Assembly: GCA_021442155.1 (NCBI GenBank)
Contig: CM038214.1
Location: 25,259,808 to 25,323,807, forward strand
Direction of reading: 5' to 3'
Source of the DNA: Cymbidium sinense
Lineage: Eukaryota > Streptophyta > Magnoliopsida > Asparagales > Orchidaceae
Length of the DNA: 64,000 nucleotides
Below are positions 49,213-61,680 of this stretch, piece by piece. The notes under the pieces are model-generated. The model made no database searches and had not been told where the DNA came from. It worked only from the letters and a program-made list of their open reading frames with translations. Positions within the stretch are counted from its first letter, which is position 1. The number at the start of each line of letters is the position of its first letter. The position numbers and the translations under genes were made by a program.

Positions 49213-50330
49213 CTAAATACATCGTGGTGGATTCAAAAATAAGAATACTTTCAATAGAGAAGAGATTGAATTCAAAATGGAATTTTCATTGATGATAATT
49301 ATTTTTAAACATGATTTATAATATTTCTTTAAGTAGAGCCCATTAATTAGAAGATTTGGATGCTCTCCCTTATGATTAATAAGATGATAAGATCTTCTTT
49401 GGTAGGCCTTCTTTATGGAAAAAAGGACTTCCAAAGTTGGTTCAAACTTACCTCCCATATTACGATGGGCAATAATCTGTCTCCTTAGAACTAAAATAAG
49501 CTCTCCTACTTGAAAAGCTCTAGTATAGATCAACTTGTTGTGAGCTTGAATCATTTTAGCTTTGTATAACTTGAGGTTTTGGCATCCCTTCAAGCGTCTC
49601 TCCTATAAACCTTCATGCTCTTCTAACCACAACTTGGTGTTCTCCTCTATTATGATCTTGCTACCCACAGCTATCCTTAGTGTGGGAGTTAGACTTCTAA
49701 TGGTATAACGACTTCAGACCCATACACAAAGGAGAAAGGAGTAGAATAAGTTGGAGTTCTATATGTGGTGTGGTAGGCCCACAAGGCTTCAACTACATGC
49801 CACTATTATTGTTGTGTCAGTATCTTCTTTAGTATTTGGATGAGAGTGTTGCTAAAGGCTTCTAAGCCCTTTACCCTTGAGTAGTTTATTGTAGAATATC
49901 TTCAATCTATGTTGTGTCTCCGGGCAAAATTGTTGATCTCGATGCTCTAGAATGTAGTACCATTATCAAATATAATTTCTCGAGGCACTCTGAACCTATA
50001 AATGATATGGTTTCTAAAAAATAGGAGCACATGCTAAGTTGTGACCTCTATGAGTGGAATCACCTTTGCCCTTTTGAAAAAATAGTCAGTAGGTACTAAG
50101 ATGAACTAATGACCCATGGAAGATAGATGATCAATCAGACCCACTATGTCGGTACCCCAACACTCAAATGGCCTTGTAGGATGTAGAATGTTGGGTGGTT
50201 GGTGTAAGACCACACCTTGTATTTGACATTGGTGGCATCACCTAGCCGTATCCATGCAATCTTTGATCATCAACAACCACTATTATCCTAGTCTCTTGAT
50301 CTTGGCTTTCATCTTCATACCAGATTAGTT
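49213..50330 (-). pseudogene. Tat-type integrase, broken
   Basis: Minus-strand blocks: a zinc-binding region near 50300-50215 (MDTARLCHQCQIQG), PFECWGTDIVGLID (first catalytic Asp, about 50142-50153), HFILVPTDYFFKRAKVIPL-like, VPREIIFDNGTTF (second Asp, about 49960-49968), HHIDWRYSTINY-like, and the C-terminal KMIQAHNKLIYTRAFQVGEL with GGKFEPTLEVLF and YHLINHKGEHPNLLING (49213-49593). Integrase joins the retrotransposon cDNA to host DNA. Stops and frameshifts are frequent, for example TAG inside the DNGTTF-SIEIN stretch. Confidence 0.82.
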
Positions 50331-50467
50331 GGCTCCACCTAATCTTGAGTGTACCTCAATCATGATCTTATGAGCTTCGTACTTATCTAAATAATGTAAC
50401 CACAAATGATTGAAAGAACATTAGTACAAGACACCATCCACAAGAGCATAGGAAAGTGCTCTCTACT

Positions 50468-51118
50468 TCATCTGATGGGCTTGGAACTTCTCTTGAGGTG
50501 GTTTGCCTTCATATAGGTAATCCATGAATGGTTTCCTCTAATGTAACTCATTGTCCTTCTTGACAATGGCAAGCTCCCCTTCAAGAGAGTACTTTTGATG
50601 AGTTCAATATTAATAATGGATAAGACTTGTCTATTTTGGACTTTTATTGATATAGACTCATCCTCCGGACATGCTAACTCCTTGGAAAGCTTTGCTAAAG
50701 CATACGTTATGGTTTTCTCTCCTTGAGTAATCATATAAATGGTAACCTCTAGGATTTGGGCCAACAACTCCATGGTGTACTTGTGATAGTGATGGAGCTT
50801 AAACTTTATAACCTTATAGGACCTAACAATTTGGTTGATAACTGACTAAGAATCCCCGAAGATGTTAATGTTATGGATGCTTAGAGTAATGGCTAACTCC
50901 AAACTGGCAATCAGAGACTCATATTTAGCTTCATTATTGGTGCAAGGATTGGATAGATGATATAAGAATCTCAATCCATCACAGTCTGGAGTAAAGAGAA
51001 CTATTCTTACTTCTGCCTTTCCTAGAATAGTAGCTTGTGATTCTTCTCCTCTTTGAGAGAAAGCCGCACCATCAAAGTACATCTCCCAGTGGTGAATGTT
51101 AGTATCCCCTAAGTTCAT
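50468..51118 (-). pseudogene. Second (archaeal-type) RNase H of the Tat-type element
   Basis: The minus-strand frame at 50846-51118 reads HHWEMYFDGAAFSQRGEES (first Asp), CTNNEAKYESLIASLELAI (Glu) and NINIFGDS (Asp). The following 50468-50773 block carries ALAKLSKELACPEDESISI. The CTNNEAxY and GDS pattern is typical of the extra RNase H placed after the retroviral-type RNase H in Tat elements. A stop follows at 50845. Confidence 0.8.
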
Positions 51119-51731
51119 GACTTGTTCATCGGGGAGATCATCACTAAGCAGAGAGTCAAAAAGAAGTCAGTGTACAACTAAGAAATCTGCTAGCACTTGT
51201 CATAATTTCAAACTATGAGAGGATTCTGGACCATCGTGGCAACTATCCCGATAGCATCAGCAGTGTCATGAGATATTGTAGTGGATTGATCTTAGAGATT
51301 AAGTTCACCTTATGAGGAAGCATGTAGTGTTGTAGCTTTTGGGATGCAAAGATTAAAGATAGGCAATGCTTCTCAATGGGTAGATAATTAGCCTCAGTAG
51401 AGATTAGATGACGGTTGAGGTAATAGAGTGGATTTTCCTTCCCTTTGTCATTGGCATGGGCCAACAAAGCACCAATGGAGTTATCTAATGCGGTGTAAAG
51501 TATGAGCAGCTTGCATAGGAGAGGGGCTACTAGAACTGGCAGCGTCATCAGGTAATGCTTGATGTCTTTGAAGGCATGCTCACCAATATCATCCCACTTG
51601 AACTTGGCATCCTTTTTGATAAGTGTTAAGAATGGCTGACATCTTCCCAATAAGTTGGATATAAAGCATCTTAGATACTCCAACTGCCCTTGGAATGATC
51701 TGAGTTGAGTTAAACTTTTAGGTGGTAACAT
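51119..51731 (-). pseudogene. Tat-type RT connection and first RNase H
   Basis: The open minus-strand frame 51243-51731 reads PPKSLTQLRSFQGQLEYLRC, then FISNLLGRCQPFLTLIKKDA, KFKWDDIGEHAFKDIKHYL, LYTALDNSIGALLAH (first RNase H Asp), NPLYYLNRHLISTEANYLPI (Glu in the following EKHC) and KLQHYMLPHKVNLISKINPL. This is the usual Ty3/gypsy thumb/connection and RNase H and is the best preserved part of the element. Confidence 0.85.
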
Positions 51732-52560
51732 TTCTAATGTTTCCTTGATCTTCTACTGATCGATTTTGATTCCCTGGTGTTGGACAATAAACCCAAGGAA
51801 TTTTCCTGAAGCTACTCCAAATACACTATTCAGGGGGTTCATTTTGACATTAAATTGTCTTAACTATTCAAAAACTACTCTCAAGTCAAAGAGATGGTCT
51901 TCCTTTTCTCTACTTTTGACCATGAGATCATCGACATAGCACTCAACTAGATGATGAATGAGTTCATCGAAGATCCGAGTCATAGCCCGCTAGTCTATAG
52001 CATTGACATTTTTAAAGCTGAAAGGTATGACCTTATAGCAATAGATTTTGATCGGGGCTTCTAAAAGTAGTGTTTCTTTCATCTTTAGGGGCCATATTTA
52101 TTTGGTTATATCTAGATGATCCATCCATAAAAGAGAAGACTGCATGAGATGAGGCAATGTCCACTATCAGCTCTAGGATTGGTAGTGGTAATTCATCTTT
52201 TGGACATGCATTATTTAAATCCCTAAAATAAAAGCATATGTGAATTTGGACATTATTTTTCTTAACTCGGATGATGCTTGCTAACCTGGTAGGGCATTTT
52301 TCTTCTCAGATGAAGCTAGCATCGATCAATTTTTTGACTTCATAAATGACTTGTTATTCTTTGTCTAATAATGGGCGTTTAGGTGCTTGCTTGATAGAGT
52401 TAGCAGCAATAGCTCTAGTTTTGGATTACTACGTGAGCCAATCGAGCATCTCTTCATAAAATAATGCAAAGAAGTTCTTAAACTCAGTCAATAGCCTAAC
52501 TAAGTCATTGGTTTTAATTTCATTCAACAAAGAACTAATGTATGTTGGGCGTGGATCTTC
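51732..52560 (-). pseudogene. Tat-type reverse transcriptase, broken
   Basis: Minus-strand blocks: AIAANSIKQAPKRPLLD (about 52410), KNNVQIHICFYFRDLNNACP (about 52250), FMDGSSRYNQINMAPKDE (about 52130), and ECYVDDLMVKSREKEDHLFD, with the YVDD box intact at 51927-51938. In between, at about 52080-51960, the frame shifts and several stops occur. FMDGSSxYNQI is characteristic of Tat-type RTs. Confidence 0.82.
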
Positions 52561-53540
52561 TTAAGTTCCTATGTTGATTTCCTTGAGCTCATCGATGGTT
52601 GACTTGATCTCTTCTTTGAACTCTAGCAGTGCATATTTGACTTCAAAATCATTTAGATCACTTGAAGTTTCTAAGCACAACTCCTCATATAAGTTAATGT
52701 GATTTCAAAAAAACTATCAGATTCTAAATGATTGGTGATGACTAAGCAGTAATCGTCATCATCGACTGGACCCATTGTACCAAATCCTAGTTCTAGTCTT
52801 GATTGAGAGCATTTGCATTTGGTCTTTATATTCTTTCGAAGTATTATGATTTGTGCTTTGACCAAGTATGTGGGATTAACCCTTTCTTTCCTAAATTATC
52901 AACACAAGGTTAGTACCAATCAAAAGGTAATTCTATTAAATCTTTATATGAATCATCCTCAAGTTCTACATCAACTTCTTGACTTTAGGATCATGCTCCT
53001 AGAAAGAACCTCTGAGTCTTCACACTTGTGGATGACTTAGTGGCTTCCTTAACTACCAAACCCTCAGCTTTTTCAGAGGAAAGTGGGGTTAGAACTAAGG
53101 ATCCCAACTAATGCCTAACTATTTCACATATAGACTTGGATACACTTATGCTTTTCTATAGAGCCTACTGAGAAAAGCTGGCTGGTGTGCTAACCATATA
53201 AGGCTCATCCTATGAACTAGATTCTACATCTATAAGGACAACAGGTGTACTCTTGGTAGCTGGGACATATCTTCTATTGGGTGGTCAATAAGGTGGTTTT
53301 CCACCCCTGTGGCTGCCTCTAAACTGGCCTCTTTCTTTGCCTTGTGGAGGTCAGGTTGTCCTACCCATATGTTGAATGGAAACTAATGGGTGGAATCTAA
53401 TGTCAACTTCCTTCTCCAAGTCTATTGCCGCTCCCTTTTATCTTATTTTTCATTTTCTCTTTTATTTTCTTTTACTTTTCTCTTTATTTTTTCCTTTTCA
53501 TTTTTTATTCTTAAACTTTAGTTCATGAGAATAGACTAGT
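52561..53540 (-). pseudogene. Putative gag/protease remnant of the Tat-type element
   Basis: This lies upstream of RT on the minus strand. Short readable pieces include PFDWYQPCVDNLGKKGLIPH-like near 52960-52870 and a Pro/Gly/Arg-rich piece (RGGKPPY, PPNRRYVPATKSTPVVLID) near 53310-53230. Neither the protease active site nor a zinc knuckle is recognisable. Assignment rests mainly on position. Confidence 0.45.
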
Positions 53541-54123
53541 TTATTTTGAGGGAGGTAGTAAGTGCATCTCATATCACCTAACTGTAAATGACTTAAGATC
53601 TCCTTTGACTCAGTAGACAATCCCACCTAGCACAAACTTTATACACTGATGTAGAGAGGATGGAACTATGTTGTTCTCATGTATCAATGTCTCCCAAGCA
53701 AAAGCGTTGAAACATGTATGTGAGCTATAATGTGAAACTTGGCTTCGGTCTTCCAATCATCTATCTCCAAGGGAAACAATATGGAGCCTAAGGCCTGTTG
53801 ACCTCACTTTTAGAGTGTGGATTCAATCTTCCCATATTAGACTTAGGAGTGTTCTAGGCACTAAGACTTCCCTAGTCATAAGACACTTCTAATAATTAGG
53901 TAAACATTTAACCTAAGACTAAAGAATTAGAAATGTTAATTATAGGATTAGGTTATGCCATAGGGATTAGGATAATCCACCTACCATACAAACCAAAACA
54001 AATTCATGTTCACCTTATCAAACCAAACCTCAAATTCAACACAAACATGAAATTCAAATCCAAATCCAAACCCAAATTCCAAAAGCAAATGATTGAAGCC
54101 CATGAGCAAATACAAACTTGGTA
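53541..54123. other. Noncoding part of the Tat-type relic
   Basis: T-rich then mixed sequence with no convincing ORF or repeat; probably the 5' untranslated region or beginning of gag on the minus strand. Confidence 0.4.
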
Positions 54124-54620
54124 CCCTTCTTAAGCCATATGACCTATCCCATGGACTTAGCCAAATCTTAATCCAAATCAATCCAAAATCAATTGATTTT
54201 CTCATAAAAAATTTATAGCTTCAATCATCTTCCTAAATATGAATGAAATCTACATTCAAATGATAAAATCTAAATTAAACTAAATCAAATTAAATAAAAA
54301 CCCTTCCTAAGCCATATGACCTATCCCATGGACTTAGCCAAATCTTAATCCAAATTAAGTCAAACTCAATTGATTTTCTCACAAATCAATCTTATTCACA
54401 AATTTAAATGAAATATATATTTAAATCATTAAAACTAAATCAAACCAAATCAAAATCCAAACCTATGCCAGATCACCCAACTCCATGGACTTAGCCAAAT
54501 TCCTTCATTCCAAAACCCAAATTCAATTGATTTTTTCTTGAAGTAATCATACCTTCAATCATATTCACAAATATAAATGAAATTTATAATCAACAAGCCA
54601 AACCAAAATCAACCCAAGTT
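54124..54620. repeat. Tandem repeat, three units of about 170 bp
   Basis: Units begin near 54124, 54299 and 54463 (spacing about 175 and 164). Each has CCATGGACTTAGCCAAAT, then TCAATTGATTTTCTC and AAATATAAATGAAAT-like words. The first two units are nearly identical over their first 65 bases; the third is diverged. Confidence 0.8.
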
Positions 54621-55700
54621 AAACCCTACTTAACTATTTTGACTTGAAATGTTCAAATGAACCAATACCCATTTGAACCCAACCCAATTGCAATTGAATC
54701 TATATATCAATCCCAAATCCATATATATAAACATAGCTAAATCAAACTCATCCCAAAATCAAGCCAACTAAACCCCAATTGGTTCACTTGACCCAAAGTG
54801 GCCAATTTGACCTATTTGAGCCAACTCTTAATCCTACCCAAATTAGATTGAACCAACCCCATCAAAACCTCTCATCATGATTATTGATCACCCTAGGTTG
54901 ATCAATTGTCACAAATGAGGTCAAACCAAGTCAACTTGGTCATTTGACCAAGTCAACCCCTTAACCAAAATGAACCCAAACTATCCAAAATTATAACCTA
55001 AGCTAAATCTCTTGAAACCAATGATTCATACCAAATCAAAGTCATTATTTGAATATGACTTGACTTTCAATTGAGTCAAACCAAATTATGTTTTGACCCA
55101 TGTTAAATTGAACTAAAAGACCAAATTGGGTCAAATTAAAATAAAACCAAATTGATTGCAACCAATGGCTCAGTTCATTCCAAATTGATTGTTGACCAAA
55201 ACCATGGAATTGAACCAAATTGACGTACTTAGCCTAAATTCACCTAAAAGTTCAAGTTGACCTAAATCAAAACTAAATCAAAATAAATTTAAACCAAAGC
55301 TTACAATCATCTTAAATTGGTCAACTAAACCCAAACCAACACCCAACCCAATCTAATTTGGCCAATTTGGTCAAATTGGTCAACTTAACCCATTTGACCC
55401 AAATGAATTCAAATGAGCCAAATATAAATCTAAGCCAAACTAAACCTAACCAATTGAACTAAAACATCCCAAATTATCATATGAACTTAACCCAACCCTT
55501 AGTTTGACCCAATTTGACTAATTGGTCAACTTTACCCAACCTAACCCAATTTGACATAAATGAGTTAACTTGAGAGCCAAAACTAACCAAATCAACTCCA
55601 ATTGACTTGGAATTTTAGCTAACCCACTTTCGGTTCATTTCAAATCTAGCCAAATCAAATCCAATGTCAAATGATCATTTTACCCTTGATTTAAGGTCAT
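54621..55700. repeat. TTGACC-rich zone shared with 9785-10640
   Basis: Dense in CAACTTGACC, TTGACCAAGTCAAC, CCAAATTGG and related words with no strict period. It shares TCCTACCCAAATTAGATTGAA and the order of surrounding blocks with 9785-10640. No ORF. Likely LTR or leader of the element. Confidence 0.65.
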
Positions 55701-57955
55701 GACATGAGACAAATCACCCATGTATGTGGTCATTTCCATTCCTTGGCCCCTTGGTACTCTCCCAGTGGTCCACCTAGGCACCTAGGACATTACCCAACCT
55801 GACCCAAGGGGTGGTTGGGTCGGCCATGACCCATGGGAGGTAAAATCACCTCACCCTCCTCAATAGACTATTTAAAACCCATATGACACCCATGATTCTT
55901 CCTTGGCAGCCACCTCCAGACCTTCAACCAACCAAATTGAGCCAACTCACCTCCTCCCTGGCACCCATGAATCCCTGAGATTATTGGACAGCCACTAGAA
56001 GTTAAACCCGATCCCACCATCTGATCAAGATGAATGGGGGTATACACCCCCTTGTTTCCACTCAAACACACACAAAAATCATTACTCAGAGCCCTAACTA
56101 CCCAAGATGAGCTACTAGAGACATTCCTTAAGCTTATTTATTGACATTCCATCTCATCAAATAGGACACTCCCATTTTTGACCTAAATTTCCCATTTCTC
56201 CATCAAACTCAAAATAAGTTAACACACACCTTCCCTAGGCCTCGTTCGACCAAGAACGAATCATCTCCCAAGCTTCCAGCATCAGAGGTGGGAATTCAAT
56301 TAAAGCTGAGCTCCAAATCATCGATTCGTGGCCTTTCAAACAAACATAGAGGAATTGATCCAATTGCTACTCAATAGGGATTCATCTCCATTAGAAGAAG
56401 CTTCCTGAATCATTCGAGCTGTGGGTCTTGAGCTCCGGTAAGGTATTCTTCCAAAAGCGATCCTTAGGAAAAAAATGAGTTGGAGCTTTTTGAAGAAAAC
56501 TTGCATCTCGTGTGATCTTGACATTGGATCCCCTATCAATGTCGTGAAGGTGTGTGATCCTTTTAGAGTTGATCCAAGCTCGGGTAAGCTCAGATCAAGT
56601 GAGCAATGGTAGACGGACTCCATTCTCCCTCACTCACATGACGTTAGATCACAAACCATCTGTTCCATGTGATAAAAATGGACAATCGTGATTAAATCCG
56701 ATAGATCGATTTGATTTAATCCTATTAAGTTGCAGGATTAATTGTAGCCCTCTAATCTTAGATTGGATGGCAGATGAGAAAGCGTGCCATATGGAAAGCA
56801 TGCCAATCCCACGTGACCGAGTAATAAGTTTTAAGTAGCCAATCTCACGGCGCCATGTGGAAAGCATGCCACGTTAGTGCGCTACATGGTGCCTTAAAAA
56901 TGATCTTGACTAATTTTGTATAATAATTAAGATTTAATTAAAGTTTAAATACAAAATATATTAGCTTAATTACTCCTTAATTACTTGAGCAATTAATCCC
57001 AAATTTTATGGGTTAATTTAATGGGATGACCTCTACCTCCCATGCATTTCTTGGGATTTATTGCTCACTTAATTAGGAAAATTGACTAATTAAATATTAA
57101 CTACTCTTTTAAGTTAATTAATGATTAATTAATCCCATTAGCAGTAACAAATTGGTTAATTAGGTTTGTTAATCATTATTTAATAGTAAGTGAACTAAGG
57201 AATAGGGTTAGGACCCCTTTACCTAAGATCATTTCACCCTTTTTTAAAATGAAATTAATTAAGACTTTACTAATTAATTAAATCACTTAATCAAACTGAA
57301 ATCATAATCACATCAAACCTTAATTAATTATATCATGGGGTAGATCTTTAGGTGTTTAATAACCTAAATGATTTTAATGAAATTATGGTTAGTCCATGTG
57401 TGGGAAAACCATAAGAATAATTAATTAAGTCCTTTAATCTAATTTACTATTAATCATGAGCTAATTGCATTAGATCGCTTTGTGTTCATAGGATCATTAC
57501 AAGTTTATTTTCCATGCATATCATGTTGGCTCATAATTATTTAGTTAATTACTTTAAGGTGACATAGGTAAATGTAATTAATTCATCTAATTAAGGGTTC
57601 AACTTAATTAACCCATAAAATTAACTTAATTATATTTCCTTAAATTAAATCATATCACTAATGTGGGAATGGGTTTAAAATAGTAAGTGATGATTTCTCT
57701 CTCCTCTTTAAATCAAATCAAATCCAAAACTTAATTAATAAAGAAGCTTTGGTTTTCTTTAAATAATCTTATTTGATTTGATTATCCTTAAGAACTAGTT
57801 TGGTTAAATGAATCACATGCTTATATTTGATTATCCTCTTTCCAATCATGTTAAATTTAGTATGTCATTTGAATCCATGCATCCATCTTTTCAAAATCAA
57901 GTAAAATAAAATGAATTTTTGTGATGTAAGTTTGCATGAGTTCACTTAATTTAAT
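55701..57955. other. 5' part of the Tat-type relic, noncoding
   Basis: Mixed sequence (55700-56900) with short ORFs of no known family, then AT-rich sequence full of TTAATTAA words (56900-57950). It has a local direct repeat GCCATATGGAAAGCATGCCA (about 56786) and GCCATGTGGAAAGCATGCCA (about 56851), 65 bases apart. By position it may contain the LTR, but there is no second copy in the window to prove it. Confidence 0.45.
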
Positions 57956-58714
57956 ATATGCATAAACCTTAAAAACCTATACCCTAAACCATAAACCCTA
58001 AAAACCTAAAAACCTAAACTTAAAATAAATAAAACCTAAAATTAAAATAAATAAAAAACCTAAACCTAAATAAAATAAAAAACAAAATTAAAATAAAATA
58101 AAATAAAAATCTAAACTAAATGAAAAAAAACTAGATAAAATAAAACTAAACATAAAATAAAAATAAAATAAAATAAAAAAATTAAATAAGCACTTAAACC
58201 TAAAAAATAAACCTAAAAATAAAACCTAAAATTAAATAAAAAATAAAACCTAAACCTTAAACTAAAAAAAAACCTAAACCTAAAATAAATAAAATAAACT
58301 AAACTAAACTAAAATAAATAAAACCTAAACGAGAACTTAAAATAAACTAAACTGAAACCCTAAACTAAATAAAATAAAATAAACTAAAAGTAATTCTAAA
58401 CCTAAGCCTAAAAAAATAAACCTAAAAAAATAAACCTAAAATAAAAACATAAAACCTAAACCTAAAAAAAACCTAAACCTAAAAATAAAAAATAAAACCT
58501 AAACCTAAACCTAAAAATAAAAAATAAAACCTAAACCTAAAAAATAAAATAAAATAAATAACCTAAATTAAAATAAATAAATCTAAAATTAATAAACTAA
58601 ACTAAAATAAAATAAAAATAACCTAAATAAACTAAATAAACCAAAACCTATTAGTTTACACAGTTTTTCTAAAAAGAAAAACCTTAAACCCTAAACTCTA
58701 AAACCTAAAACTTA
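57956..58714. repeat. Telomere-like array with one B module
   Basis: A B module opens at about 57998 and ends with a B-end motif at about 58641-58665 (CCTATTAGTTTACACAGTTT). A short type A piece follows. No gene is visible. Confidence 0.88.
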
Positions 58715-58734
58715 AACCATAAATCCTAAAGCCT
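58715..58734. repeat. Target-site duplication of L1 LINE (left)
   Basis: The 20 bases AACCATAAATCCTAAAGCCT match 63494-63513 with a single T/C difference, bracketing the L1 LINE and its A-tail. Confidence 0.85.
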
Positions 58735-59090
58735 TTTGCTTACCCCCTTATTTCCTACACTATCCCATTTTCTGAGCTTATGGCAGTCTCCAAAGCTCTT
58801 AAGATTTGCCTCCAAAATGGCTGGCTCAATATTTGGATTGAGGTGGATGCTTTTCTACTGATTGATCTTTTGACCTCCACTAAGATGAGCGACATTACTA
58901 CCTCCTCAAACAAACTAGAGCTCTTCTTTCCCAACTAAATTTTAACATCACTCATGTATGGCGTGAAGGAAATTCTGTCGGTACCCAATGGTGCTAGATC
59001 GATGGTATCATCTTCTTTAATCAACTCACCTTACCCAAACACTTGTATGGTGGTTAACTTGGCGACTGGGTTTCCTCGAACTTAATCTAT
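58735..59090 (+). pseudogene. L1 LINE RNase H, C-terminal part, broken
   Basis: SELMAVSKALKICLQNGWLN (Glu), IWIEVDAFLLIDLLTSTKM (Asp) and FNITHVWREGNS are readable in two frames. The D of CADYLA is lost in a damaged segment near 58980-59000 (GTCGGTACCCAATGG). The first catalytic Asp is absent because of truncation. Confidence 0.8.
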
Positions 59091-60465
59091 CTTTTTGATG
59101 TTTACTATACATTCATCCTTTTAATGTTTGCCTCTTTACTTTATGGTTTTCTGTTCCTTTATTGGTCTTTTGTGGATGTTTCACACGGATATTATTTGCT
59201 ATCTTGATTTATGTGGGCTCACTAATTTTGGCATTTACACCGACAAAGTATTATTGAGCTATGTGCATACTAATATCCGCATTGGAATTTTGTTGAGCTA
59301 TTGTACTATCGGTTTTATAACAATCATTAGGAGGGAGATATTTATCATGATGGTTTTAGCTACTGCTATTATTCCTTTTGCTATTTCTCAAAGATATTAT
59401 TGCTTGGAGCATCTTAGTTACCTATGTTGTTTCTATGCATTATATTAGTGTTCATTATCGTTGTAATATTTATTTTGAAGATTTCGTTATTTTTATGATA
59501 ATGATGGTGGTTGGACTTTGAAATCTTTGCTTATCTCCCATATTAGATCCTGCTGTGATATTCTCTTTTGTCTAGCTTTGGTGATGTTTTCCCTTTATTT
59601 TAAGTTATCTTTTATTTTATTTCTTGGATGAAGAGGTTTTGGGGTCTTGCTTATCTCTCCTCTTCATAACCTTACCTTCACATCACGTAACAATAACAAA
59701 TGCAACATCCTGATTAAAAATCTATCTATGCAGATTTGGAATTATTTCTTGATTTTCAATATTCCTGATGCTATGGGTCTTGCTACTGGTCTATTTCTTT
59801 GTGCTCCTTTGCTCTTTAATGGCTTATCCTATGTTTGGAATTGTTTATTAATTTTCACTCAGTATAATTTCTCTGAGGATGATATTTCTACCAACCTACT
59901 CTTTTTTGTCCTAAAGGATCTCATTGATGAGACTCTTTTGAACCCCTATGGTGGCTCTGTTGCCCCTCTTTTTTATTGACTTACCCTATGGTTGCAATCA
60001 TTGTAGTGTTGTTTTAAGTTGATTGGATTCACATTCGCAAGCTAATCTTGCTTTAAACTATGTTGGATTTAGGCTATTCTGTCTGCGGTTTGGATCATCT
60101 ACCTTTATATAATGTTTATGCTACTAACAATTGGGATGATCTTTGTTTTCACCTTTCATATTTATTTCTTGGTTCAGCTAGTCTTGGCCAGACCATTTCA
60201 TTAATTATCTGGGAATTTACTTATGCACTTGCTGTTCTTTTATTTCTTGGTTGTTGGATGGTGCAGTTCTTGTCTTATATCCGAAAACTGGGGTTGTCTA
60301 TCTATTTGGGGTGTTATTGTCTTATTGTTTGTCTTTGCCAACCTTTTTTTCTGAACCTGTCAAGCGAGATTTTATTATTTCCTGTTCTATTTTATTATTT
60401 CTTGTTCTATTTTATTATTTTCTTGTAGGTTTGGATTCCCTTAATGGCTTCTCTGTTAGCCTTTA

Positions 60466-61280
60466 CTATGGTTGTAGGTTTTTCTGCTACCCTGATCTGC
60501 TTTATCTGGAAGGTTTTTTCTTTTTATTATCCTTTGAACCCTTTTGCTAACATTGTTGGCTTTTGGTCTCTAGGGCCCTTTGACCACCCGGTGGACTTTA
60601 TGATTAATATTTGTTCCATGTTTTTTGATTCTCTAACTATTACTGCTTTTATCAATTGAATTGCTTATTTTTCCTTGTTCTTTCCCACTTGGTTATGTTT
60701 ACCAGAATCTGGTGATTGTTATCGATTATTTATGTTTTTGGGTGGACTCTTGGCCAACTTGTTGGTTTTAACTACCTTGGTTGTTGGATGAATTGGATTA
60801 ACACTCTACATGCTATCTCTGGGGTTTTGGTTTGTTTTGCTCAGCAACTCTCTTGTAGTTGTTGATTGCTTGTTGGTTTTTTCCTTGACCCCCCTTATTG
60901 GTTTATTATATGCATATCACCTTAATTCATTAGTTTACTTTATCTGCTGCTATTTTCTCCATCTTCTATCAGTTAAACCTGTTTCTATTGCAATGTTTAT
61001 CCTAGATGGGTGGCTTTATGGCAAGCTAGCTGGTTTCTGTTCTCTAGCTAGTTGTCTCTTGTCTTGGATATTTGCTATCTTGGCTTTTCAGGGCTCCTAT
61101 GTTGGCTCCATCCTAGTTGGCTATAAGACTTACGGGTCTATGTTAGTTCTTTGACATTGATGTTTGATGGTTTTGGTGATTCTTGTCAGGTTGCTTCCTT
61201 CTATTTTTATGCTCCATCCAATTGGTTATTAAATATGGCATTGTCTTCTCGATGGAGAAGTTTTTATACTTGCTATCCCT
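60466..61280 (+). repeat. Internal duplication in L1 tail, unit 1
   Basis: It opens GTTGTAGGTTTTTCTGCTAC, includes CTACCCTGATCTGCTTTAT, GACTCTTGGCCAACTTGTTG and CTCCTATGTTGGCTCCATC, and ends near GATGGAGAAGTTTTTA. It is matched in order by unit 2. Confidence 0.85.
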
Positions 61281-61680
61281 TCCTGTCTTAGATGTTGTTG
61301 TCTTAAGTGTTGCTGTCTTGGCTAGTTTTTGCCTTGGTTACCTGCTGTCTTGCTTTTTCTAGATTCTAATGTTTATACTCATTTGAATCCATTTTTTGAT
61401 TTTTCTTCTGGTGGGTTCCAATGTTGCATTAACTTCTTTCTTTGTTGGGGTTGGCTTTTGGAATTCTATCTTTTTTACATCTGGCTTGTTCATCTCGATT
61501 GATGTGATCTACATTCTGTTGTTGTCTCTATTCGATCGGTTAGGTTGGTGAGTGCGTCATATGCCGTCTCTGGGTGGTACTATGGGACGGTTGTTGTCTT
61601 TTCTTGCCTTGCTCTCTTGGGTTGTTTGTTGATCCGGATTATCCGATTTTGGCTCGATTACCGGCGTTGTAGCTCATGTG

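Larger units (their letters stand above)
46943..57955 (-). mobile_element. Ty3/gypsy retrotransposon relic, Tat type, minus strand
   Basis: About 11 kb. The pol order on the minus strand is RT, RNase H, a second RNase H, integrase (52560 down to 49213). A duplicated RNase H is known from the Tat lineage of plant Ty3/gypsy elements. Tandem-repeat zones lie on both sides of pol: 47360-49020 on the 3' side, and 54124-54620 plus a TTGACC-rich zone on the 5' side. I could not identify a pair of LTRs, a primer-binding site or a target duplication, so the outer limits are simply where the telomere-like array stops and resumes. All frames are broken. Confidence 0.75.

Noticed and set aside
46943..57955. 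LTR pair of the Tat-type element
   Set aside because: I compared the left end (46943-47360) with the right part (53500-57955) and saw no shared block with TG...CA ends, so I do not call LTRs.
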